Shown: positions 1-6,910, counted from the stretch's first letter. The stretch: 11,504 nucleotides of DNA from Lentisphaeria bacterium (GCA_016287975.1 JAEEXV010000361.1:1-11504), one strand, 5' to 3'. Made by a program: numbers and translations. The notes: generated by a model from the sequence alone, not told the origin.

Positions 1-183
1 AAGACCCCCGACCCCAGACCCCAGACTCTTTCGGGACCCAAGACCCCCGACCCCAGACCCCCGACCCTTTCGGGACCCAAGACCCCCCACCCCCCACCCC
101 CGACCCCTTCCGGACCCCAAACCCCCCCCCCCCGACCCCCCGCCCCATCGGGGACCCCAGACCCATCGGGGACCCCAGACCCC
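1..183. repeat. C-rich degenerate 39-bp tandem repeats
   Basis: About four head-to-tail copies of a 39-40 bp unit lie at roughly 1-39, 40-78, 79-118 and 119-157, with a partial copy to about 183. Each unit is built from GACCCC/AGACCCC steps and ends in a TTTCGGGACCC-like or ATCGGGGACCC-like segment. Copies 1 and 2 are nearly identical; copies 3 and 4 have drifted and gained C runs, including 12 consecutive C at 122-133. The minus strand therefore has many G4-G5 runs at short spacing, which could form G-quadruplexes. I see no coding potential. The array lies downstream of the leftward AraC gene and may continue beyond the left edge. Confidence 0.8.
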
Positions 184-194
184 AGCGTTCTGTG

Positions 195-214
195 CCGCCC
201 CATTTTTGGGGCGG
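195..214. other. Perfect 8-bp hairpin
   Basis: CCGCCCCA and TGGGGCGG pair perfectly around a TTTT loop. It lies between the C-rich repeats and the end of the AraC gene, so it could end AraC transcription or simply protect the 3' end. There is no T tract after it on either strand, so it is not a canonical intrinsic terminator. Confidence 0.5.
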
Positions 215-229
215 TTAATGACCCCAGCC

Positions 230-250
230 CCCCAGACCTAAGACCTGGGG
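230..250 (-). terminator. Possible weak hairpin after the AraC gene
   Basis: CCCCAG (230-235) and CTGGGG (245-250) form a 6-bp stem with a 9-base loop, about 30 bases past the stop codon of the leftward AraC gene. It is in the right place for a terminator and GC-rich, but no U-rich tail follows on the minus strand. It may act with the 195-214 hairpin. The call rests on position and pairing only. Confidence 0.3.
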
Positions 251-280
251 TTCGGCGTTTTGCGGCGGCTCGGCCTGGGG

Positions 281-1126
281 TTAGGGCGCTGGTCTTCTAG
301 CATCCGCGCGGCTCTTGCGGAAGGCAATGGGGGAAAGGCCGATGTGGCGCTTGAAGAAGGCGCTGAAGACATAGATTGTGGCGAAGCCGCAGGAGCGCGC
401 GACTTCGCCGATGGAGTCGGCGGTGTGGCGGAGACGGTATTGCGCGTTTTCAAGGCGGCGACGGGTGAGGAAAGCGCTTGGCGAGGCGCCGACGTGGCGC
501 TTGAAGAGGGTGCGGAGGCGGCTGGGGGAGAGTCCTGCGCGGCGGGCGACGTCGGCGAGGCCGCCGATCGCGGGCAGTTCTCCTTCAATGGCGGCGACGG
601 CGCGGGCGACGGCGGCGGGCAGCGAGTGTTGTTCGGGGGGAGCCTGCGGCCGCTGGGGCGCGCCCAGGGCGGCGAAGAGGCGGAGGAGGCACCAGGAGAG
701 TTCCGGTTGGCGGCGGGCGGCGAAGAGGGCGCGGAGGAGGCGTTGGACGGCGGGGCTGGGGGTGTAGGCGCCAGCGGCGGGCAGCCAGGGCTGCGGGCCT
801 GGGTCGTCGCAGGTGATGAAGAGACGGCGGTATCCCGCCGAGGCGGGATGCATGAAGCGCAGCGCGTGGGGCGGCACGAAGAGGATCTGCCCTGGAGCGA
901 GGCGGTAGGTCTGCTGCTCGATGAAATAGGTGATTGGGTCAAAGGCCAGCACCAGGGTGCAGCGGCGATGCGAATTCGGCATCGGGCTGGGGAAGTCGTG
1001 GTAGAAGACGAGGATGTTGTCGGGCAGGCGGAATCCCTCCGGCAGGCGCTCCCCCTCAAATAGGGAGGGGGGCTCGGGGAGCCGCGCTGCGCGGCGCAGA
1101 AGGCTGGCGGGAAAGTCTGTTTGCAT
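281..1126 (-). CDS. AraC-family transcriptional regulator
   Basis: 281-residue sugar-responsive type activator, probably cytoplasmic. Residues about 48-110 look like an AraC-type cupin arm: a beta-rich stretch with APGQILFVPPHALRFMHP, the usual 'G-x-x-x-x-x-P' turn before a His-rich strand. Residues about 188-275 are the double helix-turn-helix domain: first helices in LADVARRAGLSPSRLRTLFKR, second in IGEVARSCGF followed by FSAFFKRHIGLSPIAFRK, the conserved AraC/XylS signature. Length is normal for the family. The start was set at the ATG whose product begins MQTDFPAS because the cupin arm follows naturally; no good Shine-Dalgarno precedes it, and the open frame continues far upstream only because of high GC. 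It is divergent from operon 1, and direct repeats beside that operon's -35 fit a binding site for it, so it probably activates operon 1. The ligand is unknown. Confidence 0.93.
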   Translation of the reverse strand: MQTDFPASLLRRAARLPEPPSLFEGERLPEGFRLPDNILVFYHDFPSPMPNSHRRCTLVLAFDPITYFIEQQTYRLAPGQILFVPPHALRFMHPASAGYRRLFITCDDPGPQPWLPAAGAYTPSPAVQRLLRALFAARRQPELSWCLLRLFAALGAPQRPQAPPEQHSLPAAVARAVAAIEGELPAIGGLADVARRAGLSPSRLRTLFKRHVGASPSAFLTRRRLENAQYRLRHTADSIGEVARSCGFATIYVFSAFFKRHIGLSPIAFRKSRADARRPAP

Positions 1127-1160
1127 AAATATAATGTAGCGGAATCCTGGAAAATCGGTG

Positions 1161-1198
1161 AAAGGCAGTCGCGATTCATAAAAAAGAAGTCGCTTTTC
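1161..1198 (+). promoter_or_regulatory. Candidate AraC-type operator (two direct half-sites)
   Basis: Two 17-base direct repeats, 1161-1177 and 1182-1198, match at 13 of 17 positions and share the core AGTCGC (1167-1172 and 1188-1193) followed two bases later by TTC. Their 21-bp spacing is two helical turns, the geometry of AraC/XylS half-sites, and the second ends 4 bases before the -35 box at 1203. This is the expected place for an activator to touch RNA polymerase. The repeat is seen directly; binding by the neighbouring AraC protein is inference. Confidence 0.55.
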
Positions 1199-1202
1199 GG
1201 GA

Positions 1203-1231
1203 TTGCCGAGTGGCGGGGGAGGGCGTATAAT
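1203..1231 (+). promoter_or_regulatory. Sigma70-type promoter of operon 1
   Basis: TTGCCG (1203-1208), a 17-bp spacer, then a perfect TATAAT (1226-1231). Transcription would start near 1238, giving a leader of about 27 bases before the start codon at 1265, with the ribosome binding site AAGGAG at 1252-1257. The -35 departs from consensus at its last three bases, consistent with need for an activator. Confidence 0.8.
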
Positions 1232-1264
1232 AGAGACAGCGACGGGGGAGAAAGGAGACAGACG

Positions 1265-2296
1265 ATGATTACTCAGACGGCGGTGAGCTACTACGGGCTC
1301 GGGTATGTGGAGCATGCCGAGCGGGACTTCGAGGAGATGCTGGCGCACGGGTGCAGCACGGTGATCCTGGCGGTGACGGAGTTCGACTTCGACTTCTGGC
1401 GTCCGAACGTGCCAGCGATCGTGGCGTGCGCGCATCGGCTGGGGCTGAAGGTGCTGCTGGACCCGTGGGGCATCGGCAAGTACTTCGGCGGCGAGCAGAT
1501 TTCCAAGTTCCTGCAGGACAACACGGAGAATCGGCAGGTCTCGGCGCTGACGGGGGAGAAACTGGTGGCGGCGTGCTTCAACACGCGCTCGTTCCGCGAC
1601 TATTTCCTGAACTTCTGCCTGACGCTGGCGCGGGAGGCGGGCGCGGATGGCTTCTTCTGGGACGAGCCGCACTATGCGCTGCCCAAGTCGTATGCGTCGA
1701 TCACGGGGGGCGCGGGGGAGGACTGGGCGTGCCGATGCCCCGTGTGCCAGGCGCGCTTCCAGGCGCGCTACGGCTACGAGATGCCGCGGCTGATGACGGG
1801 CGACGTCAAGCAGTTCCGCTGGGACGAGGCGCTGGAGATCCTGTCGGAGACCTCGCGGGAGATCAAGGCGCTGGATCCGAAGCAGGAGATCACCTGCTGC
1901 GTGCACGCGACGCTGAACACCTACTATGTGACGGAGCTGCGCGGCTACGACAACTGGGACCGCGTGGCGGCGTGCCCCTACTTCGACGTCTTTTCGACGA
2001 CCATCATCAACTGGGCGCTGCCGGAGGAGTTCTTCGTGGAGATCACGAAGCGGACGGTGGCGGCGGCGCGCAAGCACGGCAAGCAGTCGGAGCGGTGGCT
2101 GATGGGCTACTACAAGCAGCCGTCCGACTTCGCGCAGATCGACCGCGTGGTCTCGCTGTACGAATCGCTGGGGGTGGACAGGCTGTCGACGTGGACCTAC
2201 CGCGGCGGCTACGGCACGGCGCTGGCGGCGCCGGACGCGCTGAAACTCTGGGACCGCATCGGCGAGAACTACCGCCGCGTGCTGAAGCGTCAATAG
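1265..2296 (+). CDS. Putative TIM-barrel glycoside hydrolase-like protein
   Basis: 343 residues, first gene of operon 1. I do not recognise a named family with certainty. The protein has the rhythm of a (beta/alpha)8 glycosidase: MITQTAVSYYG on the first strand, GCSTVILAVTEFD, HRLGLKVLLDPWG, then DGFFWDEPH (residues 128-136), where D133/E134 sit at a strand end as catalytic acids often do. Next comes CRCPVCQARF with cysteines 156, 158 and 161, a small knuckle that may bind metal. Late strands include LMGYYKQP and LSTWTYRGG. There is no signal peptide or membrane segment, so it should act in the cytoplasm. Start chosen at 1265 because AAGGAG lies 7 bases upstream; the open frame runs further up but that part overlaps the promoter. 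Twelve bases separate it from the SIS gene. Function as a glycosidase is inference. Confidence 0.85.
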   Translation: MITQTAVSYYGLGYVEHAERDFEEMLAHGCSTVILAVTEFDFDFWRPNVPAIVACAHRLGLKVLLDPWGIGKYFGGEQISKFLQDNTENRQVSALTGEKLVAACFNTRSFRDYFLNFCLTLAREAGADGFFWDEPHYALPKSYASITGGAGEDWACRCPVCQARFQARYGYEMPRLMTGDVKQFRWDEALEILSETSREIKALDPKQEITCCVHATLNTYYVTELRGYDNWDRVAACPYFDVFSTTIINWALPEEFFVEITKRTVAAARKHGKQSERWLMGYYKQPSDFAQIDRVVSLYESLGVDRLSTWTYRGGYGTALAAPDALKLWDRIGENYRRVLKRQ

Positions 2297-2308
2297 GAGG
2301 AAACTGCA

Positions 2309-3064
2309 ATGGAACTGAACGACTTCGGGTATCTGGACGCAATCCAGGAGAATCTGGCGCGGGTGAAGCGCGAGCAGGCGGAGAACATCATCGCGGGCGC
2401 GCGGCTGATGGCGGACGCGATTGCCGAGGACAGGCTGATCCACGTCTACGGCGGCGGCGGGCACACGACGCTGGCGATGGGCGAGATGTTCTTCCGCGCT
2501 GGCGGGCTGGCGAACATCGACCCGTTGATGGAGACGGCGCTCTCGGTCTTCAACCAGTCGCTGAAGTACCTTGAACTGGAGCGCACCGAGAACTTCGGGG
2601 CGTCGATTGTCAAGTACTATCGGCTGCAGCCTGGGGACATGGTGCTGATCTTCCACAACATCGGCATCAACCCCGCGACCATCGACGCGGCGCTGGAGGC
2701 GAAGCGGGAGGGCGCGAAGATCGTTGCGGTCTCCAGTTCGTACTGGCAGCAGGGGATGCCGAAGGACCACTTCATCCGCCACAGTTCGGGCAGGAACCTC
2801 TTCGACCTGGCGGATGTCTGCATCGACGACTACAATCCCGTGGGGGACACGGTGGTGCGGCTGCCGGGAATGGACACGCCGATCGCCCCCATCTCCAATG
2901 TCGTCGACTTCACCATCGCGCACTGGCTGGAGATCGAATGCTGCCGCCAGTGCCTGGAACGCGGCATCGTGCCGCCCGTCTGGCACAGCGCGAACACGCC
3001 TGACGGCGACCGCCACAACGCCGCCAACCTGGAGAAATACCGTCCGCGGGTCAAGAATCTGTAG
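2309..3064 (+). CDS. SIS-domain phosphosugar-binding protein, UPF0309-like
   Basis: 251 residues, cytoplasmic. The SIS (sugar isomerase) fold is shown by LIHVYGGGGHTTLAMGEMFF near residues 44-62, where the Gly-rich loop (48-51) binds the sugar phosphate, by DMVLIFHNIGINPATIDAAL in the middle (second SIS loop, with N and G in place of the commoner S/T-rich SGxS), and by GAKIVAVSSSYW. The tail, GDRHNAANLEKYRPR near 233-247, matches the conserved end of the UPF0309 'sugar isomerase domain-containing' group. Length is usual for that group. AGGAGG at 2295-2300 overlaps the previous stop and lies 8 bases before this ATG, so the two genes are translated together. In this operon it probably isomerises, cleaves or senses a phosphorylated sugar; the exact reaction of UPF0309 proteins is not something I can state. 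Confidence 0.9.
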   Translation: MELNDFGYLDAIQENLARVKREQAENIIAGARLMADAIAEDRLIHVYGGGGHTTLAMGEMFFRAGGLANIDPLMETALSVFNQSLKYLELERTENFGASIVKYYRLQPGDMVLIFHNIGINPATIDAALEAKREGAKIVAVSSSYWQQGMPKDHFIRHSSGRNLFDLADVCIDDYNPVGDTVVRLPGMDTPIAPISNVVDFTIAHWLEIECCRQCLERGIVPPVWHSANTPDGDRHNAANLEKYRPRVKNL

Positions 3065-3076
3065 GAGCAGACGAGA

Positions 3077-3781
3077 ATGAACTGGAATGCAATGAACGAG
3101 GCCCTGGCGGGGCTGTGCCGCAAATACGCGGTGTCCGCAGGGCAGATCGGGCCTGATGCGGCGGGGAAGCCGATGCTGGGCGGGGTGCCGCTGGTGCCGT
3201 GGCGCGTCGAGCGGCGCTTCGTGGAACTGAAGAAGATCGTCGATGGCGGGACGCTGGAGGGGGTCTCGACGCTGCGCTTCGCGGCCTTCCAGGCGGGCGG
3301 CGACCTGGCCGGGATCCTCGCGGAGCAGCTGGATCTGGCGGAGTTCCTCGGCGGCGCCGAGGTGCGCCGCGTATTCGCCGTCCTGGCGCCTGGCGATGCC
3401 GCGTGCAATGCCGTGCTGCGGCTTGCCAACGGCCTTTCCTGCTGCATCGAGGCGGGGACGGCGCTGCCTGCGGGCAGCGCGCCGATGGACCGCCACGAGA
3501 TCATCGCGCGGCGGGGCGTCGCCTCCGACCGCGTGGTGGATTCACAGGTGCCGCAGGCCTCCATCTACGAGTGGACGTCGGCGGGGGCTCGGCAGTGGAC
3601 GGATGTGGACAGCGAACTGTACGGACTGGAGAACCGCGAGATCTGGACGGTGCGGGCGGCCTTCGAGGTGCTTGGCCATCCCGGACTGGGGGCGGTCTGG
3701 CGTGCGGCGGCGGGGCGGATGGCGCGCTGGAGCGCGGCGGCGCTGGAGTCGGCGAAGTCGGGGCAACCTGTGGAGGCGTGA
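3077..3781 (+). CDS. Unrecognised 234-aa protein in sugar operon
   Basis: I do not recognise this protein by name. It has no signal peptide, membrane helix or cysteine cluster, and looks cytoplasmic. Residues about 95-200 alternate short strands and turns (RRVFAVLAPGD, NAVLRLANGLSCCIEAGT, RHEIIARRGVASDRVVD, SIYEWT) and remind me of the C-terminal beta-sheet domain of Gfo/Idh/MocA oxidoreductases, where a 'relative to backbone' strand reads '...RLANGLSxxIE...' before a '..HEIxGxxG' turn. No Rossmann NAD(P) domain precedes it. It might thus be an orphan substrate-binding half working with the oxidoreductase encoded next door. That relation is inference from pattern only. Start ATG 3077 follows AGGAG (3063-3067) by 9 bases; that box overlaps the previous stop. 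A second ATG at 3089 is possible. The gene lies 12 bases after the SIS gene and its stop overlaps the next ribosome binding site. Confidence 0.8.
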   Translation: MNWNAMNEALAGLCRKYAVSAGQIGPDAAGKPMLGGVPLVPWRVERRFVELKKIVDGGTLEGVSTLRFAAFQAGGDLAGILAEQLDLAEFLGGAEVRRVFAVLAPGDAACNAVLRLANGLSCCIEAGTALPAGSAPMDRHEIIARRGVASDRVVDSQVPQASIYEWTSAGARQWTDVDSELYGLENREIWTVRAAFEVLGHPGLGAVWRAAAGRMARWSAAALESAKSGQPVEA

Positions 3782-3792
3782 GGAGGATTTCC

Positions 3793-4869
3793 ATGAAACC
3801 GTTGAAGATTGCGATGATGGGGATGACGCACGGCCATACCCGAAAATACTACCAGACGCTGCTGTGCAATTCGAAACTGGACTGGGTGGCGAGCTGCGCG
3901 GAGGACCAGGACGCGCAGGCGGTGTACGAACTCTACCACACCGGCGTCCCGTGCTATCTGGACGCGGAGAAGATGCTGGCGGAGCACCCTGACATCGAGG
4001 CGGTGGTGCTGGCCTCCGCGAACCAGCGGCACTGGGAGGAAATGCAGTTCTGCGCGAAGCGGGGCATCCACATCCTCTCGATGAAGATCCCGACCTTCGA
4101 CATGGAGGAATACGACCGAATGGTCGAGCTGGTGGACCAGGCGGGGGTGGTGTGCCAGATCGAACTGGAGATGCACTACAATCCCGTGGTGCGGCGGCTG
4201 CGCGAGCGGATCGCGGCGGGGGATCTGGGGCGCATTTTGTCGATCCAGGCGACCAACATCACCCTGTCGCCCGTGTGGGCGTTCCCTTGGCAGGGCTCGC
4301 CTGAGCTGAGCTACGGGCGGCGCGTGCCGCTCTCTCCTGGCGACGCGCGCTTCCGCGGCGGCGCGCTCTGCGACCATCCGCACATCTTCGACCTGGCGCG
4401 GTGGCTGACGGGCGCGCGCTTCGAGACGGTCTTCGCGCAGGTGGCGCCGAACCTGCGGCAGGAACTTGAAGTCGAGGACATGCTGCTGGCGAGCGGGAAG
4501 ATGAGCGACGGCACGGCATTCCTCTTCGACCCCTCCTGGTCGCGGCTGGAGGAACGCCTGAAGGTGCCTGCGCCTGGCTGGGAGGTCTTCCCGAAGCGGA
4601 TGGAGGTCAATGTCACCATCAGCGGCGAAAAGGGGATGATCGCGTGCGACTGCTTCGGCCCCAACGTCTACCACAACGGCGCGCCGCACGACCGCTACAC
4701 CGTCCAGTACACCTACTTCGACGAATGGATCGGCCTCATCGACGAGTTCGTCGACTGCATCCGCAACGGCAGGACCCCGCGCATCAACCTCAAGTGGCAC
4801 CGCCACACCATCGAGTTCATGAACGCCTGCTACCGCTCCATCGCCTCGGGACAGGCGGTGGCGGTGTAG
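3793..4869 (+). CDS. Gfo/Idh/MocA-family oxidoreductase
   Basis: 358 residues; an NAD(P)-dependent sugar or polyol dehydrogenase-like enzyme, cytoplasmic. The N-terminal Rossmann half begins KIAMMGMTHGHTRKYYQ (residues 5-21), in which the usual GxGxxG is replaced by G-M-T-H-G-H, followed by an acidic position at the end of the second strand region (ASCAED), then DIEAVVLASANQRHWE and GIHILSMKIPTFD. There, MKIP (97-100) takes the place of the common EKP motif and supplies the conserved Lys98. The C-terminal half carries ALCDHPHIFDLARWL with D194, H197 and D200, matching the family's D-x-x-x-H catalytic stretch, and ends with FVDCIRNGRTPRINLKWHRHTIEF. Length is normal. Start set by AGGAGG (3781-3786), six bases before ATG 3793 and overlapping the previous stop. 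It is the last gene of operon 1; a hairpin with T run follows. Substrate unknown. Confidence 0.93.
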   Translation: MKPLKIAMMGMTHGHTRKYYQTLLCNSKLDWVASCAEDQDAQAVYELYHTGVPCYLDAEKMLAEHPDIEAVVLASANQRHWEEMQFCAKRGIHILSMKIPTFDMEEYDRMVELVDQAGVVCQIELEMHYNPVVRRLRERIAAGDLGRILSIQATNITLSPVWAFPWQGSPELSYGRRVPLSPGDARFRGGALCDHPHIFDLARWLTGARFETVFAQVAPNLRQELEVEDMLLASGKMSDGTAFLFDPSWSRLEERLKVPAPGWEVFPKRMEVNVTISGEKGMIACDCFGPNVYHNGAPHDRYTVQYTYFDEWIGLIDEFVDCIRNGRTPRINLKWHRHTIEFMNACYRSIASGQAVAV

Positions 4870-4871
4870 GC

Positions 4872-4891
4872 ACGGCCCCCGCCGTTGTTTT
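4872..4891 (+). terminator. Weak intrinsic terminator after operon 1
   Basis: ACGGC (4872-4876), a CCCC loop, GCCGT (4881-4885), then TGTTTT (4886-4891). The stem is only 5 bp but GC-rich, follows the oxidoreductase stop by two bases and precedes the promoter of operon 2. It supports treating the two groups as separate transcripts, although read-through is likely. Confidence 0.5.
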
Positions 4892-4905
4892 ACACCACGG
4901 CACTG

Positions 4906-4933
4906 TTGCAAAAAAGCGCCAGCGGGTTATAGT
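4906..4933 (+). promoter_or_regulatory. Sigma70-type promoter of operon 2
   Basis: TTGCAA (4906-4911), 16-bp spacer, TATAGT (4928-4933). Transcription would start near 4940, placing about 45 bases of leader before the GntR-type gene. The adjoining 10-bp repeats begin just after the -10. Confidence 0.65.
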
Positions 4934-4966
4934 ACGACATGAAACAACATGGGACAATGTAGGACG
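4932..4966 (+). promoter_or_regulatory. Candidate GntR operator: three 10-bp tandem repeats
   Basis: Three decamers run without gaps: ACATGAAACA (4937), ACATGGGACA (4947) and ATGTAGGACG (4957). The first two match at 8 of 10 positions; the third is weaker. The same stretch can be read as an imperfect inverted repeat, GTACGACAT (4932-4940) against ATGTAGGAC (4957-4965), 7 of 9 paired. It covers the predicted transcription start, where a repressor would block transcription, so autoregulation by the next gene is plausible. The binding partner is inference. Confidence 0.4.
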
Positions 4967-4985
4967 AATCACCCCGTTAGTCATT

Positions 4986-6107
4986 TTGGAAGAGGATTTA
5001 CCAATCATTAAATCGGAGGCGGTTCGGGAACACCTGCGTCGTGCGCTGGCGGATGGGGTGTATCCACCAGGAAAGCGTCTGCCGAGCGAAATGGAACTGG
5101 CGTCCTCGTACGGGGTGGCGCGGGTGACGGTGCGCACGGCGCTGGATTGTCTGGAGCGGGAAGGACTGGTGCTTCGGTTCCAGGGGCGCGGGACTTTTGC
5201 GGCGCCGCAGGGGGAGCGCCATTCCGGCCGTCATTTCCTGGTGGCGGGAGGTTCGGCGTCGCGCCCCGACAATTCCTCGCTGCAGTTGATGCCGTTGCTG
5301 CATCGGCAGTGCTTTGAGCGGGGGATTCGGGTGACGTCGCTGTCCCTGGATGTCGTGCGCTTTGCGGGGGGAAGCCAGATTTTGCGGATGCTGCGCGAGG
5401 ATCCTGTGGACGGGGTGCTGCTGGTGGCGCATTGCTACTACGGCGACGAGGTGGAGATCGAACTTTTCCGGGAGCTGGGCGCGCCGTTGGTGCTTGTGCA
5501 CGGGCGCCTGTCGGACAGCGGGGTGACGGGTTTTTCCAACCTCTATTTCCCGTGGCATGATGCGGTGGAGGCGAGCGTGCGGCATTTGACGGAGCGCGGC
5601 CTGACGCGTTTTGTCTCCTTGGCGCAAAGCGAGCCGAACTCGTCATTCTGGATGTTCGACGTGTCCCGCGCGGAATATCTGCAAATCCTGGAGCGCAACG
5701 GCGCCGATGCGGATCCCGCGTTGCTCGTGGCGCTCTCCGAAGCCGAACTTTCGACGGCGGGTGAGCGCTTCCTGGCCTTGCGGAAGGAACGGCGCGTGGA
5801 CGCGGCGCTGTGCCAGTACGACCTTCTGGCCTGCTCCGTCTACCAGGCCTGCGCGGCGCATGGCATCCGCATCCCCGAGGAGGCTCAGGTCATGAGCGCC
5901 TGCTGCTGCATTGGCGGGGAGCTGCTGACGCCCTCGCTTTCCACCATAGATTTACAATATGAAGACATTTGCCGCATGGCGGTCGAATACTTGCTTGGTC
6001 CCCATCGTCACGAACACCTTGAAATTCCCACCCCGTTCCGGGTGGTGTGCGGCGCAAGCACTGGCGCCGCGCGGCCATCTCCGGAGCAACATCTCAAAGG
6101 AGCCTGA
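4986..6107 (+). CDS. GntR-type regulator with LacI/AraR-like sensor domain
   Basis: About 373 residues. The N-terminal winged helix is clear: [20 protein letters not shown] then [20 protein letters not shown] and GRGTF (residues about 28-71), the GntR DNA-binding signature. The rest, from about residue 85, resembles a periplasmic-binding-protein-like sensor as in AraR and Lac[105 protein letters not shown]. It probably binds a sugar and controls its own operon through the repeats upstream. The start is unusual: no ATG or GTG is in frame between the promoter and the domain. I chose TTG 4986 because it leaves [16 protein letters not shown] intact; an ATC or ATT at 5004/5007 after AGAGGA (4991-4996) is an alternative. 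Its stop lies four bases before the next gene's ATG. Confidence 0.9.
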   Translation: MEEDLPIIKSEAVREHLRRALADGVYPPGKRLPSEMELASSYGVARVTVRTALDCLEREGLVLRFQGRGTFAAPQGERHSGRHFLVAGGSASRPDNSSLQLMPLLHRQCFERGIRVTSLSLDVVRFAGGSQILRMLREDPVDGVLLVAHCYYGDEVEIELFRELGAPLVLVHGRLSDSGVTGFSNLYFPWHDAVEASVRHLTERGLTRFVSLAQSEPNSSFWMFDVSRAEYLQILERNGADADPALLVALSEAELSTAGERFLALRKERRVDAALCQYDLLACSVYQACAAHGIRIPEEAQVMSACCCIGGELLTPSLSTIDLQYEDICRMAVEYLLGPHRHEHLEIPTPFRVVCGASTGAARPSPEQHLKGA

Positions 6108-6111
6108 AGAC

Positions 6112-6894
6112 ATGCGAAAACAAACCGCAACTTGGTTTACTCTCATTGAATTGCTGGTGGTGATCGCGATCATCGCGATTCTGGCCTCGATGCTGCTGCC
6201 GGCGCTGTCGAAGGCGCGCGGAAAGGCGCGCCAGGCCACATGCACGAACAACCTGAAGCAGATCGGGCTGGCGAGCGCGATGTACATGCAGGACTGGGAT
6301 GACTATGTCGTCCCGAGGTGCCAGGATCCGGATTCGGTCACCAACAGCTACGTCTGGGCATGTCTGTTGGTGCCCTACATCTCCAACCAGCCGCGTCTGA
6401 CGACGGCGCAGAACCAGAAGATGTACATGAACGGCAACGGGCAGTGGTACTTCCCGTATGCCCCGGTCAAGGCCTTCAGCTGCCCGAGCTATCCGAAGCA
6501 CAATTCGCCGCAGGTGTGGCGGGAGTGCGGCATGCACTTCGGGATCCAGTCATACGGCCAGGGGAAAAAATACCAGAGCATGATGGGGCCGGGCAGGATC
6601 ATCAATCCAGACAATGGGCAGCCGCTGAAGGTGGGGGACAATGGCTCCCATGCGTGGATCTTCGCCGAGACCTGCGCGCTGAACGCGGCGGGGGACGGCT
6701 TCCTGGTGAACAACGGCTATCGGTCAAGCGAGGACAACATGTGCACGCACCGCCATGACGGCTATACCCAGTTCTGCTGCCTGGACGGCAGCGCGCACGC
6801 CGCCCGCCCGTACACCAGCGGCTATTTCGGCAGCAACCGCAAGACGGTGCTCCCGAAGCACTGGCGGTTCCAGAATGGCGGCCCGAACTACTGA
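6112..6894 (+). CDS. Pseudopilin-like protein with prepilin-type N-terminus
   Basis: 260 residues. After a short MRKQTATW leader comes [17 protein letters not shown], a type IV pilin/pseudopilin N-terminal helix, with Glu13 at the E5 position of a mature chain cut before Phe9. The residue before the cut is Trp8 instead of the usual Gly. The stem continues [18 protein letters not shown], then [16 protein letters not shown], the hallmark of the DUF1559-like pseudopilins of planctomycetes and lentisphaerae. Near residue 213 [10 protein letters not shown] and near 224 LDGSAHA match the conserved C-terminal 'H..G....DG' part. The long middle has several aromatic and Cys residues. It would be anchored in the inner membrane and face the periplasm. 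AAGGAG (6097-6102) inside the end of the GntR gene lies 9 bases before the ATG. The role in the glycan locus is unknown: secretion adaptor, surface fibre or sugar contact are all possible. Confidence 0.92.
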   Translation: MRKQTATWFTLIELLVVIAIIAILASMLLPALSKARGKARQATCTNNLKQIGLASAMYMQDWDDYVVPRCQDPDSVTNSYVWACLLVPYISNQPRLTTAQNQKMYMNGNGQWYFPYAPVKAFSCPSYPKHNSPQVWRECGMHFGIQSYGQGKKYQSMMGPGRIINPDNGQPLKVGDNGSHAWIFAETCALNAAGDGFLVNNGYRSSEDNMCTHRHDGYTQFCCLDGSAHAARPYTSGYFGSNRKTVLPKHWRFQNGGPNY

Positions 6895-6904
6895 GGCACT
6901 TTGC

Positions 6905-6910
6905 AGGAGG
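6905..6910 (+). promoter_or_regulatory. Ribosome binding site deciding the DUF4838 start
   Basis: AGGAGG stands 5 bases before ATG 6916 and only 2 bases before ATG 6913. The second ATG is therefore preferred, and its product begins with a clean signal peptide. A TTG at 6901 would lie upstream of this box and is not the start. Confidence 0.7.

Noticed and set aside
1..183. CRISPR array
   Set aside because: The units are contiguous and degenerate with no unique spacers.
195..214. Canonical intrinsic terminator
   Set aside because: The stem is perfect, but no T tract follows on either strand, so it is listed only as a hairpin.
260..1063. 267-codon plus-strand frame over the AraC gene
   Set aside because: Gly/Glu/Ala-rich shadow of the AraC coding strand; the AraC frame has clear helix-turn-helix motifs.
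1121..1264. Upstream extension of the first operon gene to ATG 1121
   Set aside because: It would translate through the -35/-10 boxes and repeats, and the strong ribosome binding site sits right before 1265.
281..3496. 1071-codon open frame on the minus strand
   Set aside because: Only its last 281 residues, the AraC gene, look like a protein. The upstream part is Arg/His/Val-rich low-quality sequence antisense to three good genes, kept open by high GC.
3565..4911. 448-codon minus-strand open frame
   Set aside because: Antisense to the oxidoreductase; repetitive His/Arg/Val composition and no credible start or domain.
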